Assembly (NCBI RefSeq): GCF_000377405.1
Contig: NZ_KB905021.1
Coordinates: 210,038 to 274,037 of the forward strand
Length of the DNA stretch: 64,000 nucleotides
Direction of reading: 5' to 3'
DNA from: Thioalkalivibrio sp. ALE31
GTDB taxonomy: Bacteria > Pseudomonadota > Gammaproteobacteria > Ectothiorhodospirales > Ectothiorhodospiraceae
Part shown: piece after piece, positions 8,522 to 17,339 of the stretch
Layout of the letters: each line of letters begins with the position of its first letter
How positions within the stretch are numbered: the first letter of the stretch is position 1
Position numbers and translations under genes: made by a program
The notes under the pieces: model-generated
Database searches by the model: none
Told to the model about the DNA's origin: nothing
Seen by the model: only the letters and a program-made list of their open reading frames with translations

Positions 8522-8602
8522 AGGATCTCTCCCGTCGCCCGGACTCGCGCCGGGCGGCACGCCGTTTATTTGTTCCCGATCGAAAAAAGGCCCCGCTACA
8601 CC

Positions 8603-9823
8603 ATGTCCAAGGATTTCAATCAGCGCGCGCTGGAGTACCACGAGCAGCAGCCGGCCGGAAAACTGGCCATCCAGGTCACCAAGCCCACGGCGACCCAGGA
8701 CGACCTCTCCCTGGCCTACTCGCCGGGTGTCGCCGCGCCGGTGCGCGCGATCGCCGAGGATCCGGAGCTGGCCTATCGCTATACCGGCAAGGGCAATCTG
8801 GTCGCGGTGATCACCGACGGGACCGCCGTGCTGGGGCTGGGTAACGTCGGTGCCCTGGCCTCCAAGCCGGTGATGGAGGGCAAGGGCGTGCTGTTCAAGA
8901 CCTTCGCCAATATCGACGTCTTCGATATCGAGGTGGACGCCCCGCAGCCGGAGGACTTCATCAACACCGTCGCGCGCATCGCCGGCGGGTTCGGCGGCAT
9001 CAACCTCGAGGATATCGCGGCGCCGCACTGCTTCGAGATCGAGCGTCGCCTGTCCGAGCGCCTGGATATCCCGGTCTTCCACGATGATCAGCACGGCACT
9101 GCGATCATCACCGCGGCCGGCCTGGTCAACGCGCTGGAGATCCAGGGCAAGAAGCTCAGTGAGGCGAAGATCGTCTGCGTCGGCGCGGGCGCCGCCGGGA
9201 TCGCCTCCATGCAGTTGCTGGTCCGCCTGGGCGCGGCCAAGAAGAACCTGTACATGGTGGATCGCAAGGGCGTGATCCACAGCCAGCGCGACGACCTGAA
9301 CGAGTACAAGCAGATCTTCGCGGTGGACACCGAGGCGCGCAGTCTGGCGGATGCCTGCCGTGACGCCGATGTCTTCATCGGCCTGTCCGGTCCGGACCTG
9401 CTGACCCCGGAGATGCTGCGGTCCATGGCGCCGAAGCCGGTGGTCTTCGCGCTGTCCAACCCGGACCCGGAGATCCGCCCGGAGCTTGCGCACGAGACCC
9501 GCGATGACCTGATCATGGCCACCGGGCGTTCGGACTACCCGAATCAGGTGAACAACGTGCTCGGCTTCCCGTTCATCTTCCGCGGCGCGCTGGATGTGCG
9601 CGCGCGGACCATCAACGACGAGATGCTGGTCGCGGCGGTCCACGCGCTCGCCGGGCTGGCCCGCGAGCCGGTACCGCAGTCCGTGCTGGATGCCTACGGG
9701 CGGGATGCGCTCGAGTTCGGCCCGCACTACATCCTGCCGACCCCGTTCGATCCGCGCCTGATCGATACCGTGCCACAGGCGATCAGTCAGGCTGCCCGCG
9801 ACAGCGGGGTCGCCCGCCTGTAG
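8603..9823 (+). CDS. Malic enzyme (oxaloacetate-decarboxylating malate dehydrogenase), short form
   Basis: A 406-residue enzyme converting malate to pyruvate and CO2 with reduction of NAD(P). AYSPGVAAP, TDGTAVLGLGNVGALASKPVM and FHDDQHGTAI are malic-enzyme signatures, and the Rossmann motif is VGAGAAGIASMQ. Unlike MaeB-type proteins of about 760 residues it stops after the catalytic and NAD domains, with no phosphotransacetylase-like C-terminal domain. The start is ATG 8603, which gives the family N-terminus; an upstream in-frame ATG at 8570 is not supported. Malate dehydrogenase is next, 30 bases downstream, so the pair links the C4 and pyruvate pools. Confidence 0.94.
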   Translation: MSKDFNQRALEYHEQQPAGKLAIQVTKPTATQDDLSLAYSPGVAAPVRAIAEDPELAYRYTGKGNLVAVITDGTAVLGLGNVGALASKPVMEGKGVLFKTFANIDVFDIEVDAPQPEDFINTVARIAGGFGGINLEDIAAPHCFEIERRLSERLDIPVFHDDQHGTAIITAAGLVNALEIQGKKLSEAKIVCVGAGAAGIASMQLLVRLGAAKKNLYMVDRKGVIHSQRDDLNEYKQIFAVDTEARSLADACRDADVFIGLSGPDLLTPEMLRSMAPKPVVFALSNPDPEIRPELAHETRDDLIMATGRSDYPNQVNNVLGFPFIFRGALDVRARTINDEMLVAAVHALAGLAREPVPQSVLDAYGRDALEFGPHYILPTPFDPRLIDTVPQAISQAARDSGVARL

Positions 9824-9853
9824 CCCGCCCCAACCGCAGAGGAGGAGCAGCGC

Positions 9854-10777
9854 ATGCAGAAGATCGCCATCGTCGGCGCCGGGCGCGTCGGTGAATCCAC
9901 CGCCCAGTTCCTTGCGCGGCGTGACGTCGCCCGCGAGATCGCATTGCTGGATGTGCGCGAGGGCGCGGCGGCCGGTGCTGCCCTGGATATCCAGGAGACC
10001 GCCCCGCTGCTGCGCTTCGACACCCGGCTGAGCGGCAGCCACGAGCCCTCGGTGATCGCCGGTGCCGAACTGGTGATCATTACGGCCGGGTTGCCGCGAA
10101 AGCCCGGCATGTCGCGCTCCGACGTGCTGGACAAGAACGTCGAGATCCTCGACCTGATCCTGCAGGACATCCTGGTCCATGCCCCGCAGAGCCGCATCCT
10201 GGTGGTCTCCAACCCGGTGGACGTGCTGACCTACCGCGCCTGGCAGAAGACCGGCTGGAGCCGCGACCGGATATTCGGCCAGGCCGGGGTGCTGGATACC
10301 TCGCGCATGGCCGCCTTCATTGCGCTGGAGACCGGGTTGTCCACCCACGACATCCAGGCGCTGGTACTGGGCGGCCATGGCGATGCGATGGTCCCGATGC
10401 TGCGCTATTCCTCGGTCAACGGGGTGCCGCTGCATCACTTCATGGATCAGGCCGCGCTGGACAACATCGTCGAGCGCACCCGCCACGGCGGGGCCGAGAT
10501 CCTCGCCCTGAAACAGACCTCCAGCGCCTACGGCGCCCCGGCCGCGGCCATCGCCGAGATGGTCGAAGCGATCGCCCTGGATCGGCGCCGGGTGCTGCCC
10601 ACGGTTGCGCTGCTGGACGGCGAATACGGCGAGCGCGATGTCGCCATGGGCGTACCCTGTATCCTCGGTCAGGGCGGCATGGAACGCGCCATCGAGCTGG
10701 ATCTGAACGCCGAGGAGCGCGCCGCCTTCGACCAGTCGATCGCCGGGGTGCGGAAGGACCTTGAACGCCTCGCCTGA
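9854..10777 (+). CDS. mdh: Malate dehydrogenase (LDH-like type)
   Basis: A 307-residue NAD-dependent enzyme interconverting malate and oxaloacetate. The Rossmann motif GAGRVG is at 8-13 and Asp33 follows the second strand (NAD preference). The substrate loop reads GLPRKPGMSR with Arg82 and Arg88, the arginine pattern of malate rather than lactate dehydrogenases. Catalytic Asp148/Arg151 and His175 (GGHGD) are present. A GGAGGAG ribosome site precedes the start. The last codons overlap the start of the next gene by 17 bases. Confidence 0.95.
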   Translation: MQKIAIVGAGRVGESTAQFLARRDVAREIALLDVREGAAAGAALDIQETAPLLRFDTRLSGSHEPSVIAGAELVIITAGLPRKPGMSRSDVLDKNVEILDLILQDILVHAPQSRILVVSNPVDVLTYRAWQKTGWSRDRIFGQAGVLDTSRMAAFIALETGLSTHDIQALVLGGHGDAMVPMLRYSSVNGVPLHHFMDQAALDNIVERTRHGGAEILALKQTSSAYGAPAAAIAEMVEAIALDRRRVLPTVALLDGEYGERDVAMGVPCILGQGGMERAIELDLNAEERAAFDQSIAGVRKDLERLA

Positions 10778-11717
10778 ATCCGCGCCGGTCCCGGATGTGC
10801 CACGGCCGACCCTGACGCTGATCGACAGCAGCATCTTCGTCTTCCGTGCCTGGTTCGCACGCGGCCTGGATCCCGACCCGCAGGGCCGCCCGGGCGGCGC
10901 GCTGCACGGCCTGGTCCATTCGCTCTGTCAGTGGCTGCCGGCCTGTGCGCCGGGGCCCGTGGCGTTCTGCCTCGATACCGGGCTGCGCCAGGGGTTTCGT
11001 CACCGCCTCGACCCGGCCTACAAGGCCCACCGCCCGCCGGCACCGCCGGAGCTGCGCGAGCAGTTCGAACGGATCCGCGAGCTTCTGGGAAGGCTCGGTT
11101 TTACGACTCTGGCCGACCCGGAATACGAGGCCGATGACCTGATCGCCAGTCTGGCCCGCTCCGGCCGCGCGGCCGGGTATCGCATCGACGTGAAGAGTGC
11201 CGACAAGGATCTGACCCAGGTCATTCTGGGTGATGCGGACCGGCTGCATGACCCGGAGCGCGGCACCGACCTGGATCGCCGCGCGATCGAGAAGCGCTTC
11301 CGCATTCGGCCGGAACAGGTCGCGGACATGCTGGCGCTGGCCGGGGACGCCAGCGACAACATTCCGGGGATCGATGGGGTCGGCCCGAAAACCGCCTCGC
11401 GCATCCTGCGCCGGCTGCGCGACCTCGACACCGTGCTGGCGGACCCGGCGGCGGTTGCCCGCTGCAATATCCGCCGCGCCCCGGCGGTAGCCGCGGCCAT
11501 CGCCGCGGCGGCCGACCGCCTGCGCCGTGCGCGCCGGCTGACGGGTCTCGCTGACCGGATCCCGGGGCTGCCGGCGGTCGGCCAGATGCTGCCCCGGGGC
11601 CCCGACCCGGATGCAGCGGTCTGGCTCCGGGATCTGGGGGTGGCCCCGACCTATCATGCACCGCTACTGGCCGCCACCACTGCCTGGGCCGGCGCCGAAA
11701 CGAGACAGACCGCATGA
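10761..11717 (+). CDS. 5'-3' exonuclease / flap endonuclease (PolI N-domain family)
   Basis: A 318-residue stand-alone version of the 5'-nuclease domain of DNA polymerase I, related to ExoIX/Xni. Acidic metal ligands appear in LTLIDSSIFVFRAW (Asp22), EYEADDLIAS and KSADKDLTQ. The helix-three-turn-helix DNA-binding motif is LAGDASDNIPGIDGVGPKTA. No polymerase domain follows. The start appears to be TTG at 10761, inside the end of mdh, behind a GGAAGG ribosome site. The C-terminal 60 residues are not clearly conserved. It overlaps the next gene by 4 bases. Confidence 0.9.
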   Translation: MNASPESAPVPDVPRPTLTLIDSSIFVFRAWFARGLDPDPQGRPGGALHGLVHSLCQWLPACAPGPVAFCLDTGLRQGFRHRLDPAYKAHRPPAPPELREQFERIRELLGRLGFTTLADPEYEADDLIASLARSGRAAGYRIDVKSADKDLTQVILGDADRLHDPERGTDLDRRAIEKRFRIRPEQVADMLALAGDASDNIPGIDGVGPKTASRILRRLRDLDTVLADPAAVARCNIRRAPAVAAAIAAAADRLRRARRLTGLADRIPGLPAVGQMLPRGPDPDAAVWLRDLGVAPTYHAPLLAATTAWAGAETRQTA

Positions 11718-12370
11718 CCGCAAGCCGGATAGTCCCCGCGATCCTGATCCTGATGGCGTTGTTGCTGCCGGCCGCTGCGCAGGCCCACCCGCATGCGTGG
11801 ATCGACCTGCGCGTCAGCTTCGAGCGCGACGCCACGGGGCAGATCACCCACATGCTCCACCACTGGCGCTTCGATCCGACCTACGGGCAATATCTCTACG
11901 ACGATGCCCAGGAGCATCAGCCGGGGGATACCCCGGAGGCGCGCCTGCAGGGGCTGGCCCGCGAGATCCTGGACAACCTCGCCGAGTACCGCTGGTACAG
12001 CCATCTGCAGGTGGCGGACGACGCGATCGGCATCGCCGCCGCCGCGGAACCGCGCATGGCGATGGAGGACGGACTGCTGCACTTCCACTTCCGGCTGGAG
12101 CTGGAGACCCCGGTGGATCCCGCCGTCGCGCCGCTGGAGTACAAGGTCTACGACCCGACGTATTTCATCGAGATCCTGCACCAGGAGCCGCACGGCACGC
12201 GCATTGTCGATGCCTCCGGCCTGGTGGATGCGACCTGCCAGGCGCAGCTCGAGCGTCCGCGCCCGGATCCGGCCATGGTGGCGCGCGCGATGGCGCTGGA
12301 CTATGGCGCCAGCGTTGATTACGACCTCGGTCGCTACTTCGCCGAGCGCGTCACCCTGCGCTGCGACTGA
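11714..12370 (+). CDS. DUF1007 family periplasmic protein
   Basis: A 218-residue exported protein of unknown function. A signal peptide covers residues 1-24 (cleavage at AQA-HPH), and the mature protein begins with the family signature [12 protein letters not shown]. Members often sit beside nickel/cobalt (NicO/RcnA-type) exporters and the N-terminal HPHAW could bind metal, but no such transporter is next door here. It starts in a 4-base ATGA overlap with the exonuclease gene. No catalytic motif was recognised. Confidence 0.85.
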   Translation: MTASRIVPAILILMALLLPAAAQAHPHAWIDLRVSFERDATGQITHMLHHWRFDPTYGQYLYDDAQEHQPGDTPEARLQGLAREILDNLAEYRWYSHLQVADDAIGIAAAAEPRMAMEDGLLHFHFRLELETPVDPAVAPLEYKVYDPTYFIEILHQEPHGTRIVDASGLVDATCQAQLERPRPDPAMVARAMALDYGASVDYDLGRYFAERVTLRCD

Positions 12371-12380
12371 CGCGCCGTTC

Positions 12381-12920
12381 ATGGCCCGGATTGTCCTGTT
12401 TCACAAGCCCTGGGGTGTGCTGCCGCAGTTCACCGACCCCGAGGGGCGGCCGACGCTGGCCGACTACATCGAAATCCCCGGCGTCTACCCGGCCGGACGC
12501 CTGGATCGCGACAGCGAGGGCCTGATGGTCCTGACCGACGACGGCCGCCTGAATGCCCGCCTGACTCAGCCACGCCACAAGACCAGCAAGACCTACTGGG
12601 TCCAGGTCGAGGGCGAGCCCGACGATGCCGCGCTCGCTGCCCTGCGCGAGGGCGTCGAGCTGAAGGATGGCCTCACGCGCCCGGCGAAGGTGGAGCGCAT
12701 GGATCCACCGGATCTTCCGGAGCGGGATCCGCCGGTGCGTTTCCGCCGCCATATCCCGACCCGCTGGCTGGCCATCACCCTGCGCGAGGGGCGCAATCGC
12801 CAGGTGCGCCGGATGACCGCAGCAGTGGGTCACCCGACCCTGCGTCTGGTGCGCTACCGGGTCGGATCGTGGACCCTCGACGGCCTGGCACGCGGCGAGG
12901 TTCGCGTGCTGGATTCCTGA
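12381..12920 (+). CDS. rluE: 23S rRNA pseudouridine synthase RluE
   Basis: A 179-residue member of the RsuA/RluE group that isomerises a uridine in 23S rRNA (U2457 in Escherichia coli). The catalytic motif [18 protein letters not shown] places the nucleophile at Asp42. The second signature is [25 protein letters not shown] near the C-terminus. There is no S4 domain, which fits RluE rather than RsuA or RluB. The start at ATG 12381 gives the typical N-terminus (LFHKPWGVL). It lies 10 bases after the DUF1007 gene. Confidence 0.92.
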   Translation: MARIVLFHKPWGVLPQFTDPEGRPTLADYIEIPGVYPAGRLDRDSEGLMVLTDDGRLNARLTQPRHKTSKTYWVQVEGEPDDAALAALREGVELKDGLTRPAKVERMDPPDLPERDPPVRFRRHIPTRWLAITLREGRNRQVRRMTAAVGHPTLRLVRYRVGSWTLDGLARGEVRVLDS

Positions 12921-13035
12921 TCCAGAGCCGCTTCTTGCCGGATCTGCCGACATGCCCCCGCGAAACCGCCCGGAAGCCGTTGCAAGCGCCCCGGGGCTGG
13001 CCGATGATGAACAACCATTGAAGCGAGGGCAGGGC

Positions 13036-15102
13036 ATGCGCCTTTCCAGGAACGTAATCGTCGGGCTCGCCGGCCTGTTGCTGGCTCTGGCCGCGTCGCT
13101 GCCGGCGGCGGCCGCGGAGGACGACCGCTACGTCTTCGAGCGCAGTCTGTTCCTGCTGGCGGAGCGGGCGCTGAACCGAGGCGACATGACCGCCTACCGC
13201 GCCGCGCGCAGCACCCTGACCGGCTATCCGCTGACCCCCTATCTGGATTACCGCGAACTCGCGCGCAATCTCGGTCGCGCCGAACCGGACGCCGTGCGCG
13301 ACTTCGTGCGCGAACATGACGACACCCCGCTGGCCGCGCGGCTGCGCAGTAGTTACCTGACGCACCTCGCGCGCGAGGAGCAGTGGGAGGACTACCTTGA
13401 GTTTGTCGCGGCCACCGGGGCGAAGCCGTCGCTGTCGGTCGAGCAGGACTGCTATCGGCGCCAGGCGCTCTTGAAGGCCGGCGACCGCGATGCCGCGCTG
13501 GAAGACATGGAGTCCATCTGGTTGCACGGACAATCCCGTCCGTCCGCCTGCGACCCCGTGCTGGCCGCCTGGCGCGACGCCGACGGTCTGACCGGCGAGC
13601 TTGCCTGGGAGCGTTTCGAGCTTGCCGTAAAGGCTGGCCAGACCGGTCTTGCCCGTTATCTGCGGCGCTATCTGGCGGATGCCGATCGCCGCTGGGCGGA
13701 ACGCTGGCTGGACCTGGCCAGCCGCCCCGCGCGGGTGGTGGAGGTCGACTTCCAGGCCGACGATCACCGCTCGGCCGAGGCGCTGCTGGAGCGGGCCTTT
13801 ACCCGCTGGGTCCGACAGGATCTGGACGCCGCGCTGGAAGGTTGGGAGGCGTCCGGGGACGCGCTCGGGCTGTCGACCGAGGCCGCCGGGCGCGTGCAGC
13901 ACGCACTTGCCCTGCGTCTGGCCCTGCGCTATCGCCCCGAGGCCCTGGACTTCATGGCCCGCCTGGAACCCGAGGTGTTCGATACTCAGTTGCGCCAGTG
14001 GCAGGTGCGGGCGGCCCTGTACGAGCGCGACTGGGCGACGGTGATGGATGCGATCCGCGCCATGGATCGCGACGTGCGTGACGAGGCGGCGTGGCAGTAC
14101 TGGTACGCCCGGGCGCTGGAGCAGACCGAGTCGCTGGAGGCTGCCCGGCGCTTCTACGAGCGCGCCGCCCGCGAGCGCAACTTCCACGGCTTCCTGGCCG
14201 CTGACCGGCTGGGCCAGCCCTACCGTATCGGGCATGAGCCCCTGGTGCTGGACGACGGGCGCCGGGCGGCCATGCGTGAGCATGCCGGCATGCAGCGCAT
14301 GCGCGAGCTGGTTCGCCTGGATCGCTACGCCGAGGCCCGCCGCGAGTGGACCCATGCGATCGCGGGCTGGGATACGCCGGAACTGGAGTCGGCGGCGCGC
14401 ACCTTCGCCGACTGGGGCTGGCATGACCGCGCCATCTTCACCGCTGCGCGGGCGCGTAACTGGGACGATATCGAGCTGCGTTTCCCGCTGGCCTTTGACG
14501 ACCTCATCGTGACCGGGGCCCGCGAACAGGCCATCGACCCGGCCTGGGCCATGGCCATCGCGCGCCAGGAGAGCGCGTTCCTGCATGACGTGCGTTCCGG
14601 GGCCGGCGCGCTGGGGATCATGCAGGTGATGCCGGCGACCGGCCGCTCGATCGCCTCGGCGGCCGGGGTACGGGTGAACTCCGACTGGGACATCCTCGAC
14701 CCGGCGACCAACGCCCGGCTCGGGACCTACTACCTGCGGCGCAACCTCGACCGCTTTGGCGGTCACAGCCTGCTGTCCACCGCGGCCTACAACGCCGGGG
14801 CCCACCGCGTGCGTTCCTGGCTGCCGGAGGATCGGGCGATGGACCCGGATATCTGGGCCGAACTGATCCCGTTCTCCGAGACTCGCGATTACATTCGCCG
14901 GGTGTTTGCCTACCGTATCCTGTACGCGGTGCGCCTGGGGCAGGAGCCGCCGTCGCTGTCCACGCTGCTGTATCCAGTCACGCCGCAGGACCGCCTGGCC
15001 GCCAGCCGCGAACGCCACCTGGCCGCCCTGCCGGGCGATGCGGGCATCACCCTCAGTCGGGCCTTCTGCGACGCCCCGGGCTACACCGACAACGCTTGCT
15101 AG
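13036..15102 (+). CDS. slt: Soluble lytic murein transglycosylase (Slt70 type)
   Basis: About 688 residues. A signal peptide (residues 1-27, ending AAA-ED) exports it to the periplasm, where it cleaves glycan strands to 1,6-anhydro products. The long helical U-shaped superhelix (about 30-480) is followed by the SLT domain: catalytic Glu512 in IARQESAF, then GALGIMQVMPATG, TYYLRRNLDRFGG and STAAYNAGAHRVRSWLP. The length matches E. coli Slt plus a short C-terminal tail. The start at ATG 13036 is preferred because it gives a clean signal peptide; a frame extending to 12952 would bury it. A dispersed repeat begins 9 bases after the stop. Confidence 0.94.
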   Translation: MRLSRNVIVGLAGLLLALAASLPAAAAEDDRYVFERSLFLLAERALNRGDMTAYRAARSTLTGYPLTPYLDYRELARNLGRAEPDAVRDFVREHDDTPLAARLRSSYLTHLAREEQWEDYLEFVAATGAKPSLSVEQDCYRRQALLKAGDRDAALEDMESIWLHGQSRPSACDPVLAAWRDADGLTGELAWERFELAVKAGQTGLARYLRRYLADADRRWAERWLDLASRPARVVEVDFQADDHRSAEALLERAFTRWVRQDLDAALEGWEASGDALGLSTEAAGRVQHALALRLALRYRPEALDFMARLEPEVFDTQLRQWQVRAALYERDWATVMDAIRAMDRDVRDEAAWQYWYARALEQTESLEAARRFYERAARERNFHGFLAADRLGQPYRIGHEPLVLDDGRRAAMREHAGMQRMRELVRLDRYAEARREWTHAIAGWDTPELESAARTFADWGWHDRAIFTAARARNWDDIELRFPLAFDDLIVTGAREQAIDPAWAMAIARQESAFLHDVRSGAGALGIMQVMPATGRSIASAAGVRVNSDWDILDPATNARLGTYYLRRNLDRFGGHSLLSTAAYNAGAHRVRSWLPEDRAMDPDIWAELIPFSETRDYIRRVFAYRILYAVRLGQEPPSLSTLLYPVTPQDRLAASRERHLAALPGDAGITLSRAFCDAPGYTDNAC

Positions 15103-15110
15103 GGCGTTTG

Positions 15111-15372
15111 TTCACCACGAAGCTCACGAAGGCACGAAGAAGGGCCAGGTCAAAAGCGGTTTACAGGAAGACGGGAAGGTAAGAAGGGTTCTTGGTGGGA
15201 GACGCCCGGGGAGGGCGCTCACGGTGAAGGCCATTGTGTCGCACCCGGGGCCCGCCTGGCCCTGGCCATCACCACCCGGCCTCGGGCCATCCATCCATTT
15301 TCCTTCTGACCTTCGGTCCTTCCTGTGAATCGCCCTTGACCTTCTTCGTGCCTTCGTGCGCTTCGTGGTGAA
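15111..15372. repeat. Dispersed CACGAAG inverted-repeat element, copy 1
   Basis: A 262-base intergenic element whose ends are long imperfect inverted repeats of about 75 bases. The left arm begins TTCACCACGAAGCTCACGAA and the right arm ends with its near-perfect complement. Arms continue inward with GGTCAA and TTTACAGGAAG-type blocks shared with copy 2 (16786-17015), while the central part differs. Copy 3 (55446-55642) shares only the outer 30 or so bases. It carries no coding sequence. It ends 16 bases from the truncated-hemoglobin stop codon. The ends could act as a bidirectional terminator or as the remains of a non-autonomous mobile element. Confidence 0.85.
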
Positions 15373-15388
15373 GAACAGGGTGCTGGAA

Positions 15389-15772
15389 CTAGCCGCGGAT
15401 GATGTCCTCGCGCATGCGGCTGGCGATGCCGTCGGCCAGTTGCTGCCATTCGGCCGCCAGCGGGGCCTCCAGGTGTTCTTCGGTGGTGGCTTTGAAGTGA
15501 CGCATCCAGACGGCCAGGTCGGCCTCGGTCAGGTTCAGCGGCGCGTGCTTGCCGACCATGTCGATGGTCGGCGGCTGTTCCAGGCGCCCGCCCAGGTTCT
15601 GGTACCAGAAATCGGCGATCCGGTTCACGTGATCCGGGAAGTCCTGGATGCGCTCGAAGTGGTGACCGATCTCGGGGTCGGCCGAGAGCCGGCGGTAGAA
15701 GTCGTCGATCACCGCGCGGATGCGCTCGGCGCCGATCTTGTCGCACAGGGGTTCGAGCTTGCGAAAGGCCAT
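15389..15772 (-). CDS. Group III truncated hemoglobin
   Basis: A 127-residue 2-on-2 globin. FYRRLSADPEIGHHFE (B helix, Tyr26), PPTIDMVGKHAPLNLT (proximal His76 region) and LAVWMRHFKATTEEH (G helix) match the group III pattern. Proposed roles for the group are oxygen, nitric oxide or sulfide-related haem chemistry; the ligand cannot be told from sequence. It is divergent from the fructosamine-kinase gene (60-base gap), and the pair is bracketed by two repeat elements, which suggests an accessory insertion between slt and proC. Confidence 0.9.
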   Translation of the reverse strand: MAFRKLEPLCDKIGAERIRAVIDDFYRRLSADPEIGHHFERIQDFPDHVNRIADFWYQNLGGRLEQPPTIDMVGKHAPLNLTEADLAVWMRHFKATTEEHLEAPLAAEWQQLADGIASRMREDIIRG

Positions 15773-15831
15773 GGGGGTCTCCTGACGAATCCTGCGTCAG
15801 CCGGTACCCTGCACACAGCAGAGCAACCCGG

Positions 15832-16749
15832 ATGCCGAGGATGAACCGATTCGATTCAGCGGGCCCCGACGCCGTGACGGCGGCGGTGGCCCAGTGCATT
15901 GCCGACCATACCGGAACGCCGTTCGAGCCGACAGGAAGCCAGGCCTGTTCCGGGGGCTCCATCAACCAGGCGCAGCGCCTGACCGGGACCGACGGGCGTC
16001 GCTTCTTCGTCAAGCTGAGCGGGGGCGATGGCGCCGCGATGTTCGCCGCCGAGGCGCGCGGCCTGGAAGAACTCGCGCGCTGCGAACGGCTGAAGATCCC
16101 CGAGGTGGTGGGGACTGGCTCCGCCGGCAGTACCCTCTTCCTGGTGATGGAGGATCTCGCGCTGGGCGGGCGTCGCGACGGTGTGGCCCTGGGGCACGGG
16201 ATCGCCGACATGCACCAGAAGACCCGGACGCGCTTCGGGCTGGATCACGACAACTTCATCGGCAGCACCCCGCAGTCGAATACCGAGCACGACGACTGGG
16301 TCTCGTTCTATCGCGACGAGCGCCTGGGCTTCCAGCGCCGGCTGGCGCGCGAGCGCGGGGCCTCGCGCTCGTTGCTGGGAGCGCTGGAGGAGCTGGAGGC
16401 CTCCCTGGACGGCTTCTTCGTCGACTACCGGCCCGAGCCATCGCTGCTGCACGGCGACCTGTGGAGCGGCAACTGGGGATTCCTGGCGGACGGGCGCGCG
16501 ACGATCTTTGATCCGGCGGTGTACTACGGCGACCGCGAGGCCGATCTGGCAATGATGGAGCTGTTCGGCCACCCCGGCCAGGACTTCGTGGCCGCGTACG
16601 AGGAGATCCTGCCCATCGACCCGGGCTATGGCGTGCGCCGTACGCTCTACAACCTCTACCACATCCTCAATCACGACCACTTGTTCGGCGGCGGCTACGG
16701 CGCCCAGGCCGAGCGCATGATCCGCCAGCTCCTCGCCGAACTGCGCTGA
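15832..16749 (+). CDS. Fructosamine kinase family protein
   Basis: A 305-residue small-molecule kinase of the fructosamine/ketosamine-3-kinase family, with an aminoglycoside-phosphotransferase-like fold. The nucleotide lysine lies in FFVKLSGGDG, the catalytic loop is LLHGDLWSGNWGF, and the metal-binding Asp is in IFDPAVYYGDREADLAM. Bacterial members phosphorylate ribulosamine or erythrulosamine adducts so that glycated proteins can be repaired. ATG 15832 and ATG 15841 are both possible starts. The neighbouring globin is transcribed divergently. A repeat element begins 36 bases after the stop. Confidence 0.9.
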   Translation: MPRMNRFDSAGPDAVTAAVAQCIADHTGTPFEPTGSQACSGGSINQAQRLTGTDGRRFFVKLSGGDGAAMFAAEARGLEELARCERLKIPEVVGTGSAGSTLFLVMEDLALGGRRDGVALGHGIADMHQKTRTRFGLDHDNFIGSTPQSNTEHDDWVSFYRDERLGFQRRLARERGASRSLLGALEELEASLDGFFVDYRPEPSLLHGDLWSGNWGFLADGRATIFDPAVYYGDREADLAMMELFGHPGQDFVAAYEEILPIDPGYGVRRTLYNLYHILNHDHLFGGGYGAQAERMIRQLLAELR

Positions 16750-16785
16750 CGGCCCACGTCGAGACTTTGAAAGGCAAGGGCGGTT

Positions 16786-17015
16786 TTACCACGAAGCTCA
16801 CGAAGGCACGAAGAAGGTCAAGGGCGGGTTTACAGGAAGAAGGGAAGTCAGGAAGAGGTCTTGTGGGGCGGCTGCGGGGCGCGGCCCCGCGCTTTTGCCT
16901 TTGCGGTCGCGGCTGGCGCCGGCCTCAGCCCCCAACCCATTTTCCTCCTTCCGAACTTCCTGTGAATCGCTCTTGACCTGGCCCTTCTTCGTGCCTTCGT
17001 GCGCTCCGTGGTGAA
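16786..17015. repeat. Dispersed CACGAAG inverted-repeat element, copy 2
   Basis: A 230-base element with the same arms as copy 1: TTACCACGAAGCTCACGAAG on the left, its complement on the right, and the inner TTTACAGGAAG / CTTCCTGTGAATCG blocks. The centre (GC-rich, about 16860-16940) differs from copy 1. It abuts the 316-base MITE-like element with only 2 bases between them. Confidence 0.85.
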
Positions 17016-17017
17016 CT

Positions 17018-17333
17018 AGGGAGACGCTGACTTAATCGCACGTCCGCGTTGGTGCCCCCCCAGTTGTTCGAGACAATCGTTCCGAGACAAGGCGCGTCGT
17101 GCAGCGGGTAGTGGTTCTACCCGCAAGCGGCGCAACGCAGGATCGGGGAACAGGGGGCACCAACCCCACAAGCGATTGAGAGCAGGGGCTCGGCCGCCCG
17201 TTGTTGATCAAAAACGGGCGCGCGCACAGCGTTGCGGTTCCCTTGTGCAGAATGGCTGCACGGCAGTCACCGCGCCTTGTTCGCACCCAAAAGCGACTCG
17301 AGCGCGGACGTGCGATTAAATCAGCGTCTCCCT
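17018..17333. mobile_element. MITE-like element with 31-base terminal inverted repeats
   Basis: The 31-base ends (17018-17048 and 17303-17333) are inverted copies differing at one position; each outer end reads AGGGAGACGCTGA or its TTT-containing variant. The 250-base interior holds a perfect 8-base-pair hairpin (GCGGGTAG/CTACCCGC, about 17105-17125) and a second one (CCCGTT/AACGGG, near 17190-17215). No transposase gene is present; an 84-codon open frame inside (minus strand) shows no family resemblance. It ends 6 bases before the proC stop codon. The small size, terminal repeats and lack of coding capacity fit a non-autonomous transposable element. A target-site duplication is not obvious. 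Confidence 0.75.
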
Positions 17334-17339
17334 GGGGTT

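Noticed and set aside
8535-8570. GCCCGG/CCGGGC hairpin after the M48 gene as terminator
   Set aside because: The run after the stem is not T-rich (GGCACGCCGTTTATTTG); too weak to list.
7478-10834. 1118-codon minus-strand open frame across the M48, malic enzyme and malate dehydrogenase genes
   Set aside because: Same composition artefact; it spans three confidently identified plus-strand genes and their gaps.
17032-17286. 84-codon frame inside the MITE-like element
   Set aside because: It begins in one terminal repeat and covers the internal hairpins, so it is better explained as non-coding element sequence.
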